64,000 nucleotides of DNA from Liolophura sinensis (Eukaryota > Mollusca > Polyplacophora > Chitonida > Chitonidae), in assembly GCF_032854445.1 (NCBI RefSeq), contig NC_088295.1:60185249-60249248 (forward strand), given 5' to 3'. The notes below the pieces were generated by a model. The model saw only the letters and a program-made list of their open reading frames with translations. It had not been told where the DNA came from and made no database searches. Shown here in pieces: positions 61,824 to 64,000 of this stretch. A program made the translations under genes and the position numbers. How positions within the stretch are numbered: position 1 is the stretch's first letter; every line of letters begins with the position of its first letter.

Positions 61824-61837
61824 TATACACATGTATC

Positions 61838-62070
61838 TTTATGTGTAAACCTAATGTGTATCATGACACATGGACGTGTAAACCTAATGTGTATCATGAC
61901 ACATGTACATGTAAACCTAATGTGTATCATGACACATGTACATTTAAATCTAATGTGTATCATGACACATGTACATGTAAACCTAATGTGTATCGTGACA
62001 CATGGACGTGTAAACCTAATGTGTATCGTGACACATGTACATGTAAACCTTATGTGACACATGTACATTA
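61838..62070. repeat. 33-bp tandem array, seven copies, near-palindromic unit
   Basis: TGTAAACCTAATGTGTATCATG followed by ACACATGTACA recurs every 33 bp. ATGTGTATCATGACACAT is nearly its own reverse complement, so each copy can form a hairpin. All three plus-strand frames or their complement stay open as a by-product. Confidence 0.94.
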
Positions 62071-64000
62071 ACTCAGCCATTGCAATCCCCTAAATTAATT
62101 TTCACCATCCTAAACTTCTTATCTAAACAAGAACACATGATAAATACTTGAATTCTGTAATCGTAATACATGTATTTACAAAATATGTTGAGTATGTTGA
62201 CTTCACACTGTATATAGGCTGTTAAATAAACGAAATATTTCAAGAAATCAAGACTCTAAATCTAATATCCGACAAGTACCGAATAACAATGGTTGTGGTG
62301 TAAACTGATCCAGTATTCCAATGGCCCAGAATCTTGGCAGCCAGACTAACCTGTACCCCAGCATCAAAGTGGAATATAATGTTTCTCCACAGCATGTGTT
62401 AAGTCTCAGTTTGAACCAGTTGTCCTGTGTAGCTAAAAGCCAGGAATATGTTTCTTTCTTGTCTGTGTTATCTCAACTCCTCTTACCCTTACCCTGACCA
62501 TCTGGCTATTTCAAGGATCTCAAGGATATAATATGTACACCCATATTGCTTTTAGCCCTCAAATTTTTTTTCTTCACTTGTTTTTTCAATAAAAAATACA
62601 TGTATTTCAACAACACATGTTGGTACATGGATGCGAAATGTACCATAGATCTAACACAACGTTGTCAACAAACAACATTTCTTTTAATTACAATATTGCA
62701 CAACGATATGCATGTTATCCCGGCCCCAAACTGTAGCACCTCATCTCCCCCCCACCCACCCACCCCGCACCATTCCAAAACCCAATTCATTTCCAACATT
62801 ACATCCAATTGGTACATTATGTAGTTTATACTTAACAGGTTAAGAAAACAGAGAACATGTATGTGCATAACAAAATGTGAATCAAATTTCATAGAAAAAC
62901 AACAAGGCCAGACTACCTCCTTGAATACTTGACAATGCATAGCCATGTATCGCATTATATAAATGTATACAATTCTAACTAGGTGCCATTATCAACCCAA
63001 CACAAATCCATCAGGCACAGAATCTGTTTACCTACAACTGTATATGTATGGAGCAGTGTTTGTGTCCCCCTATGTGAGGCAATGACCTACTAACCCAGCT
63101 GGATTCAAACACATCTAAGGTCCAATTAGGCAAGGTGTCGGTTAGGGGACCCTGTCTGCTGCCAAAACCTGTACAGACAGGTCAACGTTAGGAATGCAAG
63201 ATGTTAGGGCATTCCAAGAGGGAAAGTACAACTGTGCCTGCATTAAATGACTTTACACATTATAGGACTATTAAGCCAAAAATTCAAATATAGCTACATG
63301 TACAATTAAAATATTTTGTTTAAAATTTATACAGTGATTCTTTACTGCAGAACAATGCACCAATCACTATTTGAGTTTTTCCTTTTCTGAGTTTGGCTTT
63401 AAAAGCACTGGCAATTCATGACTTAATTAAGTTGTTTGATAGCCATAAAATAAATTAGACGTTGTATGCTAACGATACAGAGGTCACTGCCCATGACGCT
63501 GGGTGCTTTCTTATCTGCATCTGGAACTTCCATAGCACATTTTAGCTGACATTTTTCTAGTCCACAGCCCAGAAAAACTTTGAACAAACAGCCATGTTTG
63601 CCATCACTTTTCCAAAGCACTATTCTCCACAAAGTGGATCTTTATCTGTGAACATCCATGAGCTTGATGACAAATCTCCATCATGGAGAATACTCGACAA
63701 AGCATCGAGAAGGAAAACATGGCTTACTTTTCAAAGTTTGCTGTGTTTTCAGTTTTAAAATGAGTGATGTGAGCAAACGAAAGTCGATTGTGGTCCAATA
63801 AAAAAAGTGTGAAACCCTCGGCCAAGGATTGCTGATTGAGAAAATCTCAGGTAGAAAACGCAGCAGAGGTTCCAAAAGCAGACAGGAAAATACCCAGCAT
63901 CATGGGAAGGGAGCTCTGTTAGACTAGTTGTTTGATAAATACGAACCCAGGAGGCTAATTCACAGATACATGTACAGTATGATCATTTGTGCTTGAAGAT

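Larger units (their letters stand above)
58672..64000 (-). other. Upstream intron or 5' region of afadin
   Basis: No exon could be identified with confidence. The expected first coding exon (about 35 codons with a W-N-A-N-R-L type motif) was looked for on the minus strand and not found, so it probably lies beyond the right edge. Contents seen: a MITE-A right end near 61.82 kb, the 33-bp array (61.84-62.07 kb) and a C-rich stretch at 62.75-62.77 kb. Confidence 0.65.

Noticed and set aside
63150-63215. First afadin exon with a W-N-A motif on the minus strand
   Set aside because: TGGAATGCC gives W-N-A, but what follows (L-T-S-C) does not match the expected N-R-L-D-L-F, and no proper donor in phase 0 was seen.

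Overview
This is an AT-rich piece of animal nuclear genome. Coding exons are short and separated by long introns with GT..AG borders. The DNA between them is full of minisatellites, AT and AC microsatellites, small inverted-repeat transposons and tRNA-derived SINEs. The SINE types (one ending in GGTGTTTTACGCC...TTTATTTATTT, read on the + strand as its reverse complement; one ending in AACGTCGTACTCAACAATTTTTC next to a tetranucleotide run) and the many TACATGTA words are what I associate with molluscs, probably a bivalve or gastropod. That placement is from memory of such genomes and was not searched.

One gene explains all recognisable coding sequence: an afadin (AF-6 / canoe) homologue on the minus strand. 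It enters at about 58.67 kb and runs off the left edge at base 1. I placed 19 exons with matching splice phases, about 1,071 codons, plus a likely twentieth at bases 1-52. In protein order: RA1 (58.5 and 46.3 kb), a basic lysine/arginine-rich linker (45.3 kb), RA2 (38.2, 37.7, 36.9 kb), FHA (36.3 and 35.1 kb), a linker (34.3 and 33.7 kb), the DIL/cargo-binding domain (32.8 to 28.3 kb), a short exon (27.1 kb), and a PDZ domain split over four exons (18.1, 10.7, 1.5 and 0.5 kb). The first coding exon with the start codon and the C-terminal proline-rich, F-actin-binding part lie outside the window or, for the start, were not recognised. Afadin links nectins to F-actin at adherens junctions and binds Ras/Rap GTPases through its RA domains.

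The introns hold: 0.6-1.5 kb, nothing clear; 1.6-10.7 kb, a 117-bp array built from a transposon end, a 24-bp array and a collagen-like 18-bp array; 10.8-18.1 kb, partial SINEs, transposon copies and a 45-bp array; 18.2-27.0 kb, a 54-bp array, two transposon copies and a GC-richer block near 24.4-25.1 kb; 27.1-38.1 kb, the exon-dense core with several SINE pieces and a 38-bp array; 38.3-45.2 kb, one transposon copy and an AT run; 46.4-58.5 kb, a 12.1-kb intron with a 57-bp array open on both strands, a MITE with intact ends, a full SINE with target-site duplication and 49-bp and 27-bp arrays; 58.7-64 kb, upstream intron or 5' region with a 33-bp array.

I found no second convincing gene, no functional RNA gene and no CRISPR. 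The less ordinary content is the repeat biology: tandem arrays whose period is mostly a multiple of three, one array seeded from a transposon terminus, and SINE families that share a 3' tail but differ in their heads.
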